Shown here one piece after another: positions 9,601 to 29,592 of a DNA stretch of 64,000 nucleotides. Under the pieces are notes generated by a model. That model made no database searches, had not been told where the DNA came from, and was given only the letters and a program-made list of their open reading frames with translations. Numbering within the stretch: position 1 is the first letter of the stretch; every line of letters starts with the position of its first letter. Where the stretch lies: assembly GCA_037903475.1 (NCBI GenBank), contig JBAJFG010000454.1, positions 248,001-312,000 of the forward strand, written 5' to 3'. The stretch comes from Ancylostoma caninum (taxonomy: Eukaryota > Nematoda > Chromadorea > Rhabditida > Ancylostomatidae). The translations under genes were made by a program, and so were the position numbers.

Positions 9601-12100
9601 CACAAGAGGGCCGCGCCGCGCACGCGCCGCACGCTAGGCGCGCTCGAAAATTTTCGGCCGATTGCACGTAGGGACTTTAGCAAAAGTTTCACGCTACTAG
9701 CGCACATCGAAATTCTGCACGCACTTAGTATTTTGCGAACTGCCCGTTGAATCTAACAAACGATGAAGTTCAATGACTGACCTTCGGCGCACTCGCAGTG
9801 GGAGTCCAGGAATGTCAACACTTCTCCCTTGGCAATGGCAGCGCCACGTAACCGGGCCCGGATCAAGCCTTCTCTCTTCTCTAGTCGAAGAATATTCACT
9901 TTTGGGAACTGAGCCATATATCTAGACAACGGCTCTGAAAAACATTATCACTCTATGGTGAGCAGATGTGCAGTAACTAGTGATAAAACATTCGCGAAAG
10001 CTTCACCTTTCGTATGTGACATATTCGAGAAGTCATCAACGAGTATTAGCTCTTTGAGCAACTTGTCCGGAGTCCGTTCCAGAATGGAATGCACAGTGCG
10101 GAGCAGTGTTGACCATGCTTCGTTGTGGAAGCACACTATAACCGAGGTTTCTGGCAGATCTTCGTCGTACTTCTCCGTCAAGCATCCGAAAAAAAAACAA
10201 GTCTGATGCAGATAATACATGGTTCCGTTTGTGGCATTGCGTCCATGAAATATATTATATTTTCAATTGTTACTTGTGGAAAATAACGGAATAAGAATGT
10301 TTTGAATCATTCCGCACGCGCATAATGGGGACAAACAAAAAGCAGTGGGCGGAGTGAGTAGCACACTATCCGCAATATTTTAGGGCTTGAACATTGAGTC
10401 TAGGACAACATCAACCTACTTCTCCAAACACGAATTATCTGAAATTGCGCCGACGCCGCCAACCGTTGACTTTGAAGCTCTCCTCAATCATTTTCAATGG
10501 GTGAACTTCAAGCCTAGAGTTTTAACGTTCATAGATGTGACTCGGAAAATCCTCAATTTTTAAACTTAAACCTCAGACTTTCCAGGACATCTGTAGATAC
10601 AGCTGATCAATCTTTGATGGATTGTAATCCCATGACGATAGATTGAGTTTTTTGCAGTTCGTTGGTGGATCAACTAAACTTCTGGAGCGCAAATCTGACT
10701 CTTCTGACTCACTGCATATCAACGACATCGGGTAGTGTCCGGTGAATGGAAATTAAATCTGACGCATATTCATTGAAACCATGGTTTTGAAAACCGACGT
10801 CATACAACTTCTTCTGATCCTGTGATAGCTTCTAGAAGTCAATTGTTTGCACAAGAATGGAACAATTAGGTCTAGAATTTGAAAAGAAAAATAGAGAGAA
10901 AATTGATGACTCACACTAGTGTCAATATTCACTGCCCTGCCTCTTTCACCCTCCTGATTCGGATCACCGGATTTATAAATGGGGTGCGAGAAGTTAAAAA
11001 TAGAAATCGAGTTTCTCATATTCTACAAATAAACGAATCACTGCAGCCATATACAAAAAAAAAGACTAATCAGCCGAATCTGTTGCTTGCTGCGGCCATC
11101 CTTATCAATAATAGACTTTAAAGATGGAGGAAAAGAGAATGAGGAATTTGAAAACTATCCGTCTTTTGCAGACGACAGCAATGGGTAATTATCCTTGCGT
11201 ATTCACAACTATAATAGAATGAATAGGAAGTTCAATGCTTATACTTGTAAAGTCACATTAAGAGGTGTTGTAGAGTCTTGATAGTTGTGTGTCTGACGTG
11301 ACCTAGAATGTTTCATCTACTGTTTCTCGAGAAAGTTCTGAAAGTCCACCCCGCAGAGTGTATAAATCCCACCATTGGAGTTGTATTTGTTCCTACTTAT
11401 CCGTACTCACCACCCTTATTGCTATTCTGATTCTTGCAATAAATTGTCCGACTACCATTGCAGGCTTTGAAGAAGGCGATCCCGCCGAAACAGTTAATGT
11501 GTTAAAAAGCTCATAGAAACAGAAACTACGACATTACATGCTTCTATTACATGAAGTTTATAATAGCTACTTAGGAGTTCAATTTAGATTAGACATCAAT
11601 AACGCAGGAGGAGTGAGAATAGATCTTAGGAGTAGAAGTTATTTCCACACTTTCGGTTTTGGGGCTAAGAACAAGACCGGTGTGTGACTTCCTTGGTGCC
11701 CCCGGGTTCATGTTCTGCTTTAATACTAACAACATCGCGTCTAACTGCTGCTAAAAAGTATGGGATACGGCCTTAGCTAGGCCCTTAATTTTTCTTCCGT
11801 TCCGAGTTAATCGTTTCCTAAGTTTACTTATGAGTAGTGCACTAAGGTCTAACCTCTATGAGGAAATAATGTGGAATAGGGCTTATCGTTCTTCTCTGGG
11901 TTAAAGCTATGGATTTAGAACGCGTGACTCTTCTCAGAGGAGAAGCAAGTGCAAAATTGAGAAAATTAAAAAAAGAAACTCACAGCATTGGTTAGACGAT
12001 TAGTGAACTTGAGATGAACCATTGCACATATCAACACAGTTGTGGCCATTACTAGCAATTTGAAAATAGGTGCTCTTTTCGAAGCATGTAGTAGTGACAT
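3645..12100 (-). CDS. Polypeptide N-acetylgalactosaminyltransferase (GALNT/gly family), 14 exons
   Basis: A Golgi type II enzyme that starts mucin-type O-glycosylation by moving GalNAc from UDP-GalNAc to Ser/Thr. Exons, 5' to 3': 11984-12100, 10915-11022, 10713-10831, 10007-10185, 9782-9934, 6674-6780, 6488-6594, 6299-6416, 5640-5719, 5041-5140, 4676-4804, 4437-4535, 4006-4134, 3645-3809. Together they give 1710 nt (569 aa), normal for the family, with all phases consistent. Residues 1-39 are the cytosolic tail and anchor. The GT27 catalytic domain follows, with [19 protein letters not shown], the metal-binding DSH at 218-220, the [13 protein letters not shown] strand and the WGGENLE motif. 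The C-terminus is a ricin-type lectin domain with three QxW signatures (QLW, QEW, QQW). The start is the ATG just before the membrane anchor. Oddity: the acceptor of exon 4 reads CGG instead of CAG (10186-10187), so the gene may be impaired in this haplotype. Intron 5 holds a mariner and a palindromic element. Confidence 0.93.
3835..3985. repeat. TTCGAA/ATATTCGA-rich cluster in the last GalNAc-transferase intron
   Basis: TTCGAA, TCGAATA and ATTCGAA recur many times in about 150 bp, on both strands because the core is palindromic. A smaller cluster of the same words occurs at 45640-45670 between ufc-1 and mre-11. It is a simple degenerate repeat with no function shown. Confidence 0.6.
7851..9135 (-). 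mobile_element. mariner-family DNA transposon, 1285 bp, inserted in the GalNAc-transferase intron 5
   Basis: The terminal inverted repeats are identical for 25 bp (starting TTGGGTTGTTCGGAAAGTAA) and similar for about 30. The element is flanked by a TA duplication (7849-7850 and 9136-9137), the normal mariner target. Its length matches a full-length mariner, and it encodes a nearly intact transposase on the minus strand. Mariners are known in hookworms (for example bandit of Ancylostoma caninum), but only an alignment could say whether this belongs to that group. It sits in the same orientation as the host gene. Confidence 0.95.
7925..8953 (-). pseudogene. mariner transposase with one in-frame nonsense codon
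   Basis: The reading frame from ATG 8953 to the stop at 7925 has 342 codons with no frameshift. A TAA at 8270-8272 interrupts codon 228. It has the N-terminal helix-turn-helix DNA-binding region, the WVPHEL linker motif, and the D,D34D catalytic triad: D153 in TGDEKW, D245 in HQDNARPH and D280 in APSDYH, with YSPDLAP before the last. The nonsense codon falls between the first and second catalytic aspartates, so the product would be inactive. With only one disabling change visible, the insertion looks fairly young. The start chosen is the ATG of MECQKEHF, because the upstream in-frame ATGs lie in the element's UTR. Confidence 0.93.
9304..9677. mobile_element. Long palindromic MITE, 374 bp, with TA target duplication
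   Basis: The outer arms begin AAGTCC(T/C)TACG(C/T)GCAATCGG and continue through AAAATTTTCGAGCGCGCC. An inner pair of arms contains CAGGTGAGTGTT and TGAAGTTTATCTGAAG. TA flanks both ends (9302-9303 and 9678-9679). No transposase is encoded. It lies in intron 5 of the GalNAc-transferase, 170 bp downstream of the mariner. The GT-AG-like word CCCAGGTGAGTG occurs on both strands because it is in both arms. Confidence 0.85.
10186..10187 (-). other. Non-canonical (GG) 3' splice site of GalNAc-transferase exon 4
   Basis: On the minus strand a run of nine T is followed by CGG and then by ATGCTTGACG. Phase and homology both require the exon to begin exactly at this A (10185): exon 3 ends in phase 2 with CA, giving Gln, and the next residue is the family's conserved Cys before EKYDEDLP. 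A normal acceptor would be CAG. The nearest upstream AG (ATCAG near 10204) puts a stop in frame within a few codons. Confidence 0.75.
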
Positions 12101-12132
12101 ATTGTTATTTCTACAAGAGAAAGTGGTGCTAA

Positions 12133-12186
<54 letters not shown>

Positions 12187-12796
12187 GGGAGACCCGTACT
12201 GTTATTACTTGTTAGTAAGCTGATAGAGCTCTCTGCTCTCCATTCAGAAGGAACAATGCGCGTAAAATTCAGAATGACTCTAATCGAGGATAAAGGAGAG
12301 GCATTTCCCGATGAGGGCTCAAGACCTCCGAGATCAAATTCTCTCCTAAATGTGCGAAAAAGTTTTAATCTGAGTAGGGAATAGCAACCGCCATCGAGCG
12401 TTGAAGGAAAGGAGGTGGTTGATTGATTCCGTGGATTTCTACTTTAATGCATATCAAACAATTTCCATCCCTTTGGTGAAAGTGATGGAAATGCATGTGG
12501 TTCATATGCCCGGAAGTGAGCTTAGTGGCGTCCCAATTGAATATTAATGTTAGATCTACGTTCTATGATTGTTAAGCTTGAGCATTCTTAGTGTGAATGC
12601 ATTCGATGCTTCATGTGTGCAAAACAGACTGCCATAAGAACACCTATGGTTTCCATCGTAACTTTCGACTCAACGTCGCTTAGAGAGGCGCGGAAGCGGT
12701 CCAGGTTTACCTGTTCACGCTCTAGACCACTATGGCCTCACGCACGCGTTCACTCAACTCATCTATGCCAGAAGAAAAAAAAAACTAAGTCGGAGG
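12101..12796. other. Gap between the GalNAc-transferase start and the fust-1-like copy
   Basis: This contains the presumed promoter of the minus-strand GalNAc-transferase and an ATAG microsatellite. Apart from the microsatellite I recognise no coding segment. It may include the 5' part of the mRNA copied into the fust-1-like pseudogene. Confidence 0.4.
12132..12186. repeat. ATAG/GATA microsatellite, about 13 units
   Basis: A near-perfect tetranucleotide run starts 32 bp upstream of the GalNAc-transferase ATG. It is likely length-polymorphic. Confidence 0.97.
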
Positions 12797-14013
12797 ATGA
12801 ACTTATCACCTGCCCCACCGAAATGATGGAGCAGAACGCCACCGCAACGGAGCTCCTCCACCTGCTGGTCCTCCAGATGCCAAAGCAGGACGCGGCGGTC
12901 GAGGAGGTGGGCCTGATGGCTACAGCACACGAGGCGGTTACAATGGCGGCCGCGGAGGGTATGAAGGAGGAGGACGTGGAGACTACGACGATGGCGGCCG
13001 GGGTGGATACGATGGCGGCGGCGGACGTGGTGGTTATGATGGTGGAGGCCGTGGAGGTTTCGGCGGAAGAGGCGGTGGTCGTGGTGGACGAGGAGCCTTG
13101 AGGTAGTGGATTTGGTGGAGGCGGTGATAGTGGTTACGATGGAGGCGGTGAACGTCGTGGACCTAGCCGATGGGATGATGGAGGTCGTGGCGGCGGTCGA
13201 GGAGGCTTCCGTGGCGGCCCGGGAGATCCCGGTGGAAGAGGGGGTTTCCAAAATCGTGGAGGCCGTGGTGGCTTCGGAGGAGATAGAGGGGATGCTGGCG
13301 GATTTCGAAGTCGTCACGATGATCGCGTAGAGCTGAAAGAGACGGTGTTTGTTCAAGGAGTCCCCGTTAAGGCAAATGAAACATATATAACAGATGTCTT
13401 CAACACAATTGGAGATAACGGCAAAAATGATAGGACTGGTGCTCCTCGGATAAAAATCTACACAGATAGGAGAACTGGGGAGCCGAAGGGAGAATGCATG
13501 ATCACAATTGCTACAGCCGAAGTGGCGCAGCGTTACATCGAAATGTATAATGGGCAGCCATTCCCCGGTGGTGACCGGCCAATGACCATCTCCAATGCCA
13601 AGTTTAAACCAATGGATCCTAGCGAACGAGGAGGGCTGGTGGAGGCTTCCGCGGAGGCAGAGGTGGAGTTGGAGGCAGAGGCGGATCTGATGGTGGATTT
13701 GGCGGAAGCGGAGGTGGAGGTGATCGCGGTGGCTTCCGCGGAGAAGATAAGAGGACAAGGTAGAGGTGGTGGTTTCGGTCGTGGCGGAGGAAATGCGAAC
13801 ATGGAGCAGCGCAGCAACGACTGGCCATGTGAATCATGCGGAAATAATAACTTTGCTTCCTGTCAAGCTTACAATCAGTGCGGAGCCCCAAAATCCGGTG
13901 GTGGAGGGGGTGGAGGTGGAGGCGCCATGCGAGGTGGTCGTGGAGGATTTGGCGGTGATAGACACAAGCCATACTGGAGTACGAACCCAACAACCCGCTT
14001 AATTTTCCAGTAA
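12797..14013 (+). pseudogene. fust-1: FUS/TAF15-family RNA-binding protein copy (fust-1-like), intronless and frame-broken
   Basis: Order of domains: a first RGG/GYDGGG region (12812-13103), a second Gly/Arg region running into an RRM (about 13340-13615, with FVQGVP and the RNP1-like KGECMITIA), a third RGG region (13635-13756), and a RanBP2-type zinc finger (13825-13890, NDWPCESCG). This is the FUS/EWS/TAF15 arrangement. There are no introns. The Gly-rich parts lie in another frame from the RRM and finger, so frame changes are needed near 12815, 13101, 13634 and 13757. The third zinc ligand is Tyr (TAC at 13870-13872) instead of Cys. The C-terminal PY-NLS (RHKPY) normally ends the protein, but here it is followed by TGG and 11 more codons before TAA. 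I infer a processed retrocopy decaying under no constraint. A real gene with several assembly indels is less likely, since it would not explain the Cys loss and stop loss. Confidence 0.82.
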
Positions 14014-14381
14014 AGCATAAAGAGCTGGTTGTTTCCGACTAACTAAATGAACTGTTTTCTGTAATAGTGACCGTTAAAGGAATGTGTTCTTGTATGTGTG
14101 TAGTATGTTTCTGTGTTCCTATATATTAACTATAACGCTTGTGCAGTCACAGTTCAGTGAGCACTGTCATCTATTGTTATTGCTACGGTTCCTTTTTATT
14201 ACCCCTATTTAACTCCAAGTATTTCAGTAAAATGTTATTGTGGTCAAAAAAACCTGCTGCAACACACGAAGAATAATTCTTCAACGCGATGTTTTGAACA
14301 AAGAAAAATTCCGAGATTTGTGGGGGCAAAACTGGCCGAACAGTGCCGTTTTCTCTTAATCATGTTTAAATATAAAAAGTA

Positions 14382-14934
14382 CAGTCGGGTCCGGCAGCCA
14401 CTGCAAATGGGCGTCGGCCGCCGCCACCCTCCGGCGCCCTGGTATTAATGAGCTATAAATCACTCGAGCTTGGGAGAAAGCGAAGAAAAATACAATTTTA
14501 GTCCAGATCACGGAGGACGTTCCAAGCAGTGAACCCCAAACACTGCGATACTTAACTCTGGATCTCCAACGGAGTGGAACCAGCGATAGGGACAGATTGC
14601 AATCTGCCGCTCAAACCACTGAGCCGTCCGGGCTACTTTTTATATTGTTGTTTGTTAGATAACTGCAGCAGTCGTAGGCAGCATACTATATGCATTTGCA
14701 AAACGGGGGCATAGGGCAGGATTCGAACCCCTGACCACTCCAGTGAAGCCTAAGCCTAAGCCTTAAACCCATTCTTAAGCATAGGATTAGGCTTATCTAC
14801 CCTGTCTACTATGGACTAAAATTGTATTTTTCTTCGCTTTCTCCCAAGCTCGAGTGATTTATAGCTCATTATACCGGGGCGCCGGAGGGTGGCGGCGACC
14901 GGCGCCCATTTGCAGTGGCTGCCGGATCGGACTG
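14382..14934. mobile_element. 553-bp DNA element with about 122-bp terminal inverted repeats
   Basis: The left arm (14382-14504) and right arm (14813-14934) are nearly identical inverted copies beginning CAGTC(G/C)G(G/A)TCCGGCAGCC. TA flanks both ends (14380-14381 and 14935-14936). There is no ORF, so it is non-autonomous. The core contains a tRNA-like B-box word (GGTTCGAATCC, minus strand, near 14730) and GCCTAAGCCTAAGCC (14749-14763), which matches the nematode telomere hexamer. Confidence 0.92.
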
Positions 14935-16539
14935 TAAAGCGGTGGATGTAAAAGCCTATCGAATATATTATGTGTACAAACTTGCATAACCCCCATTAGA
15001 GCTTACCCTGACTTTAGTACTGTTCCTGAATTCTAGAGTCAAACGCTTATTTTATCTACTTTCCGTAATAACTTAGAACGCAAAAGTCAGTGAAGATCGA
15101 AGGAATGCTAACAAAGACTTTGCCCTCCCAATGAATACGCTTCTAATTTAATGTGAACACCACGAGTGCTGTTCTTCTCCTGTTTAATACGAACCATATT
15201 CAGTCACAGCTGCATAGTGCTCTAGAACCTCAAGTATCCCATGTCACTAAAATCGTCCAACATCGGAGTGCTAACTAGCTTAAACGCCTACTCCTTTTTT
15301 TTAGAAAAATTGATTATAATTTTATCCACGAATTGATTTCTCTCTTAAAATCTTTATTTGAGCCAAACAAAACATTTATCGTCTAACAACTGTATGACAT
15401 TCTAGACAAACCGGGAGATTAGACAAGAGAAGAAACCGAAGAGTGACAACAGATTTAAATGAGAGCAAAATTTTCACTAATATTATGTAAATCTCATTAC
15501 ATTCATCATTCCTAAAATGCTGGTACAGGAAAAAAATGACACGTGTGACGCGTAGCTACTCGAGTAACTCAAAAAAAAAAATAGGAAAACAACCGGTAAA
15601 AATCACACACACAAAGAAAAGAGAAAACATAACTAACTAGATACAACTAGATTCTGTTTTGGTATGAAAATCTCCGATTTAACTCGAGCAAAAGTTATGA
15701 GTTAAACAATGAAAAATGGAGAAAATTGAGCGATATTGTAAACCTATTCAACGGCTAATAATACTCTAGGATACACTCAATAACCACCCAATTGTCAACT
15801 GTGTTTTGATAAACCAAGAATAGTTTTGCTTAAAGCATTACCACAGCTTAATAAGAACAAGATTATAGTTTAACAGAAGCAAATCGATAGCAGTAAGTTT
15901 TTAGTCGCATGAATCCTACAGAAAAAAAACAGTGTGGGATGCTAAAGCTATCCAGGAGCAGTACACCAGTGCTTGTTTCGGATTTGCGGCAGAGGCTGAA
16001 ATCAGCCAATCACGGTGGCAAGGGTACCGCCCCCCCTCGAAACAAATGTCCAGCAATTGATAAAGATTATGCACAAACCTATGTTTACATATTCATAATT
16101 TGATATGAACACACTACTTGACATCAACAAGCGCCACAATAGAAATCTAGTACGCTATTTCCGAACCGAAACACCTCTAATAAAGCACATCTGAGCAAAC
16201 TACATGAGTCATTCCTAAGCAACAATCAGCACGGTTAATGGATATTGATTAACAAACAAAATCACGATCTATGACCGTGAAATCTACTACATATGCTAAC
16301 GAAGAATTTTGTATTTGTTGCCAGGCATCAAAACAAAATCACCCGAAAAGAAAACAATAGATAAGCTGTACCTCTGAAGAAAGATCAACAGTGAGAAAGA
16401 ACAATTTTACATTTGTTTTTGTTAACTGTGGGCGGAGCATTACTGTTAGAAATGCATATGATGCAATAGATCTTGTTAACTTACTCATTTATGCCCACAT
16501 AACAAAAAGAAAACGAGTCAAAGAGGCGGTACTGAACAC
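14935..16539. other. 3' flank of the R3H gene, AT-rich, no gene
   Basis: This is sequence downstream of the TAA at 16540 on the minus strand and probably contains its 3' UTR. I see no other ORF with recognisable content. Confidence 0.5.
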
Positions 16540-26244
<9,705 letters not shown>

Positions 26245-28496
26245 GCCCCTCTGCCTGTAAAAGCGATTACATGACGGTAACTCCTTGCTAACCAAACATA
26301 AATAAATCACGACAATTCAAGCAAGAGTAGGCATGGCGACGATGTGAATTAAAATGATGTCTATGAAGTTAAGAAAAATCTGTTGAACACAGAAGCAGAA
26401 GCGGGTTCGATGTCCGAACGATCCGTGAAGATCTAAGCCTCTCCCGGATAATCGAGCTGAGAGAATATAGTAAGTGCGAAAATCCCTATATCAGTAACAG
26501 GTGTAATTACCATAATTGTCCACAAGGTCAAACATACTCTACAACGACCAATCCAAACAGTTCGAATTCGGTGAAAAGATCTGAACAAAAGAATGAGAAA
26601 ATTCTTGAAAATTCTTGAACCTACAGAAACAATGCGAGAGAACGGAGCTCCATGTTGAGAGAAAAGATTGCTGAAGAAATCCTACATAGGATAAGGCTCA
26701 TTAACGTGTTCAACCGCAATGCAGCAAGGTTTAATCTTCGAAACAATACTCAGCGAAAGAGCTTCGCATCAATACGTCATGACAGCACCTGAATCCAAAC
26801 AGCTGCCACAATATCCCCGCACAAATCAGAAATTCTTGCCCAAAGAACTCTAAAATCGTCTTAATATCGAAATCTTATCTACAGGATTCGTTGAAAATTC
26901 TCAATATATTATACATGAATTATTACTGCTGTTTTTGTATCAAGGCAAAAAGAAGTAGAGACTGATAAAGGGAATGCACATATCTCAACAACGAGTCGCA
27001 CAATGAGACATCTACTTGAAGAAATGATGATAACGTGTAAGTAAAAACAGAAAAAAAAACAATGATGAAGTGCAGGTAGGAGAATTTACGCGTAGGTAGA
27101 ATTAATTCTTCAAAAGCAGGGTCGTGAAATAGGGTTATGGCACTTTTTTGAAAATTTTTCCTCCATTTTTCTTTTTATGGCGAAGCGTATATTTGCATTC
27201 GAAAGCACTTTTTTGACCTCTAAGACTGCTGCCACTACTCCCTAGATAACTTATTTTCCTGAACTCCAAGTCATGATAGACCCCAGGCTCCAGGAAAAAA
27301 AGTTTTCGACATTTGCTTTATTTTTTTTTCCCCCTCAGACCGAACAACGATCGATGCAGCTCGGAACATTTGCACGTATGCATATGTGTGTTTCATGAAA
27401 CTATACGGAACAGCCGGGAGCCGACGTCAGCAGTGGGTGTTCGAGTTGACAGCCAGATAACTAGCCTCAAAAACAAGTCAATAACAACACGTCACACCAC
27501 GAACCCTATCCCAATCCTAAGAACAGGCGCAGAGCTGGGAGGGTGCTGTAAGAGGAACTCGATCAGAATCACGTAAGCTAGCCAGAGCCAGGACAACACT
27601 GCAACAATCACATCAACCACAGGAACCCTGTTCGATAAATCTTCAGAAACCTACAGAATAAACACTTCTCGAAACAGATATTTCAACCTGAGAAGCAAAG
27701 AAAGCAAGAAATGTCTGAACGGACACGATTGTGAGGTCAACAGAAATGTTGAAAGTCAAAACACACTGTTGGTTTCGTGCACCAACATAATTGCTCAACT
27801 GGTACTCAATTTTTTATCATGGTAACCATAACAGTGGCCGATGTTTGATAAAAACCATACTGAGCAGTCGTTTCAAAGGCAGTTTAGCCCAAATTTACGC
27901 AAATTGCGCTGCGGTGCCTTAAAGCAAAGCTTGAATAGAACTCTTGTCGGTGGCCTGAACTCGACAAAGTGTTTGGGGCAGCTTGCAAATGTAAATATTA
28001 CTGGAGATTTTAGAATATGAGATTGTAGGGGCTGTTGGAAGATTCAAGTATTTCTTCTTACGGAATTGTATAGCAGCTTGAACAAGGGGGTAAACATTTT
28101 TGGAACAAGACCGGCATGTGTTATATAAGCAGTGGCCGTCATTAGAGAGGGAAGGATTACAGAAAAAAAGCTGGATCCTCAGTAAAAAGCCAAGCTGCAT
28201 AACAGAAACAAAGCTCTTTCGAAGCAAAAGTTTATAGAACTAGAGAGTCGAGCAAATATCCGGAAATTATGGGAAAAAAAGATTCGAAAATAAGCAGAAA
28301 TAGAGAATTTTCATCCATCATACATATTCTGTGAACTAATTGGCCGCTGAACTCGTGACGAACGAGCGAATGTTAGTGAAAGGTGATTCTTGAAAAAAAA
28401 GAAAACATTCTAAAAATCCGCAAAACTAAATAACTACGATAGTGTGCACTAATAAACGTTAATGAGGTCGAACTTTCTTTTCAAAGTACTACCTAA
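26245..28496. other. Upstream region of the R3H gene, no gene recognised
   Basis: AT-rich sequence upstream of the R3H start codon. ORFs here are short and of random composition, and I see no domain, RNA gene or clear repeat. Confidence 0.4.
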
Positions 28497-28675
28497 CTAA
28501 CCATCGTATTTGTAGTTGAAACCATAGTGGCGAAGAGAGCCAAAACTGAGAAAAGCCGTCGGCACAAAGCTCCTGTCATTGAAAACGATGGTCATCTGCT
28601 GCTTAGCGCTGAGCTCGGGCATGAGTTCCAAGTTCTCACTCTTCATAAACTTAAGGCACAGATTCCATACTTTTT
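28497..28675 (-). CDS. Candidate last exon of an unidentified protein
   Basis: The minus strand has an AATTCAG acceptor ending at 28676, then 58 codons to TAG at 28497, starting in phase 1. The peptide reads like real protein: KVWNLCLKFMKSENLELMP, then MTIVFNDRSFVPTAF and SFGSLRHYGFNYKYDG at the C-terminus. I do not recognise the family. It may belong with the membrane-anchor exon at 31259-31402, but no linking exon is visible between them. Confidence 0.4.
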
Positions 28676-29120
28676 CTGAATTAAGACAAAATCAAAGAAG
28701 CTCTTTTGAAAGATAGGTCCAATGCAACTACGTATAGCTTTATAAGGAAATCTCACCGAGCATTACTAAAAGGAAGGAAATGGAATGACTAAAAAATGAC
28801 CGTCACTTAAAAGTGAATCACGGAATTTCATGCGCAAGTCAGGCTTTGATCGACCTTTGGAATGTGTAAATGCCCTTTTGAAGTCTTACAAAACATTAAA
28901 ATGCACGAGGCGACTGTACGCCAGATTTAGAAACAGACATTGCCAGCTGAATAAAACAGCGATTTATGAGAGTTCTGAGGAATGAAAAATTCTCAAAAAA
29001 AGTATGTTAGATAAAGAAATTCAACGAAGAAAAGCTAACGAGTTGAGGTTTTTTCCGCAAGCACTATCGAAATTTGCAGAGTAAACGCGTCAACTCCACA
29101 TGAACCAACCTATTGTAAAT

Positions 29121-29165
29121 ATGAGTGTCAACAAGTTCACCTTGGGTAATCTCAACGATTCATTC
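29121..29165. repeat. Half copy of the ATTACCCAGGGTAA inverted-repeat element
   Basis: One terminal arm only, reading GTCAACAAGTTCACC then TTGGGTAATCTCAACGA, the same order as the right arm of the complete copies. Confidence 0.6.
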
Positions 29166-29484
29166 CACTGCGTCTCCTGATCCTCACAAAGAACACGCCT
29201 TGCAGTATGGCTTTCTAATAAAAACCACCGCCAACGCGCACAAATTTCATCACAAAGAACGGCGGAGTAGAAAGTAGACCTGTGTACATATTCACCATTG
29301 AGTTTACCCAGGTTGAACTAAGCCTCCTCAGGTCCATTTCTTACCATAGTTTGTTTTACTCCTGGATCCGTAGGCATTATTAGAAAGATGGTAATTTAAT
29401 GCCCATGGATATGACTACCCATAGGTGACAGCTGGGTATAGACAACGTCAAAATGGGTGGACATGTTGGTACACGCCGGAACCT

Positions 29485-29592
29485 GGATGCATCCTTGAGA
29501 TTACCCAGGGTAAACGTGTTGACGCCCGTGATGACGACAAGTAAGTTTGCGCGGTGTTGACACATTTACCCTGGGTAATTCAAATGAAACGA
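29485..29592. mobile_element. ATTACCCAGGGTAA MITE, copy A
   Basis: Inverted arms: GCATCCTTGAGATTACCCAG then GGTAAACGTGTTGACGC on the left; GTGTTGACACATTTACCC then TGGGTAATTCAAATG on the right. It is about 105 bp with a short spacer and no coding capacity. Confidence 0.8.

Noticed and set aside
12763..13758. 331-codon minus-strand ORF, the longest in the window
   Set aside because: It is the antisense of the Gly/Arg-rich fust-1-like copy; GGN codons leave the opposite strand open. The His/Leu/Arg- and Thr/Ser-rich product is an artefact.
13345..14013. Reading 13345-14013 as one intact protein
   Set aside because: The frame is open, but its middle part is an Ala/Glu/Val-rich misreading of an RGG segment that is perfect in another frame. 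It does not represent a real domain.
14700..14780. A tRNA gene, because of GGTTCGAATCC
   Set aside because: No matching A box or cloverleaf could be drawn around it; it lies inside a TIR element and is at best tRNA-derived.
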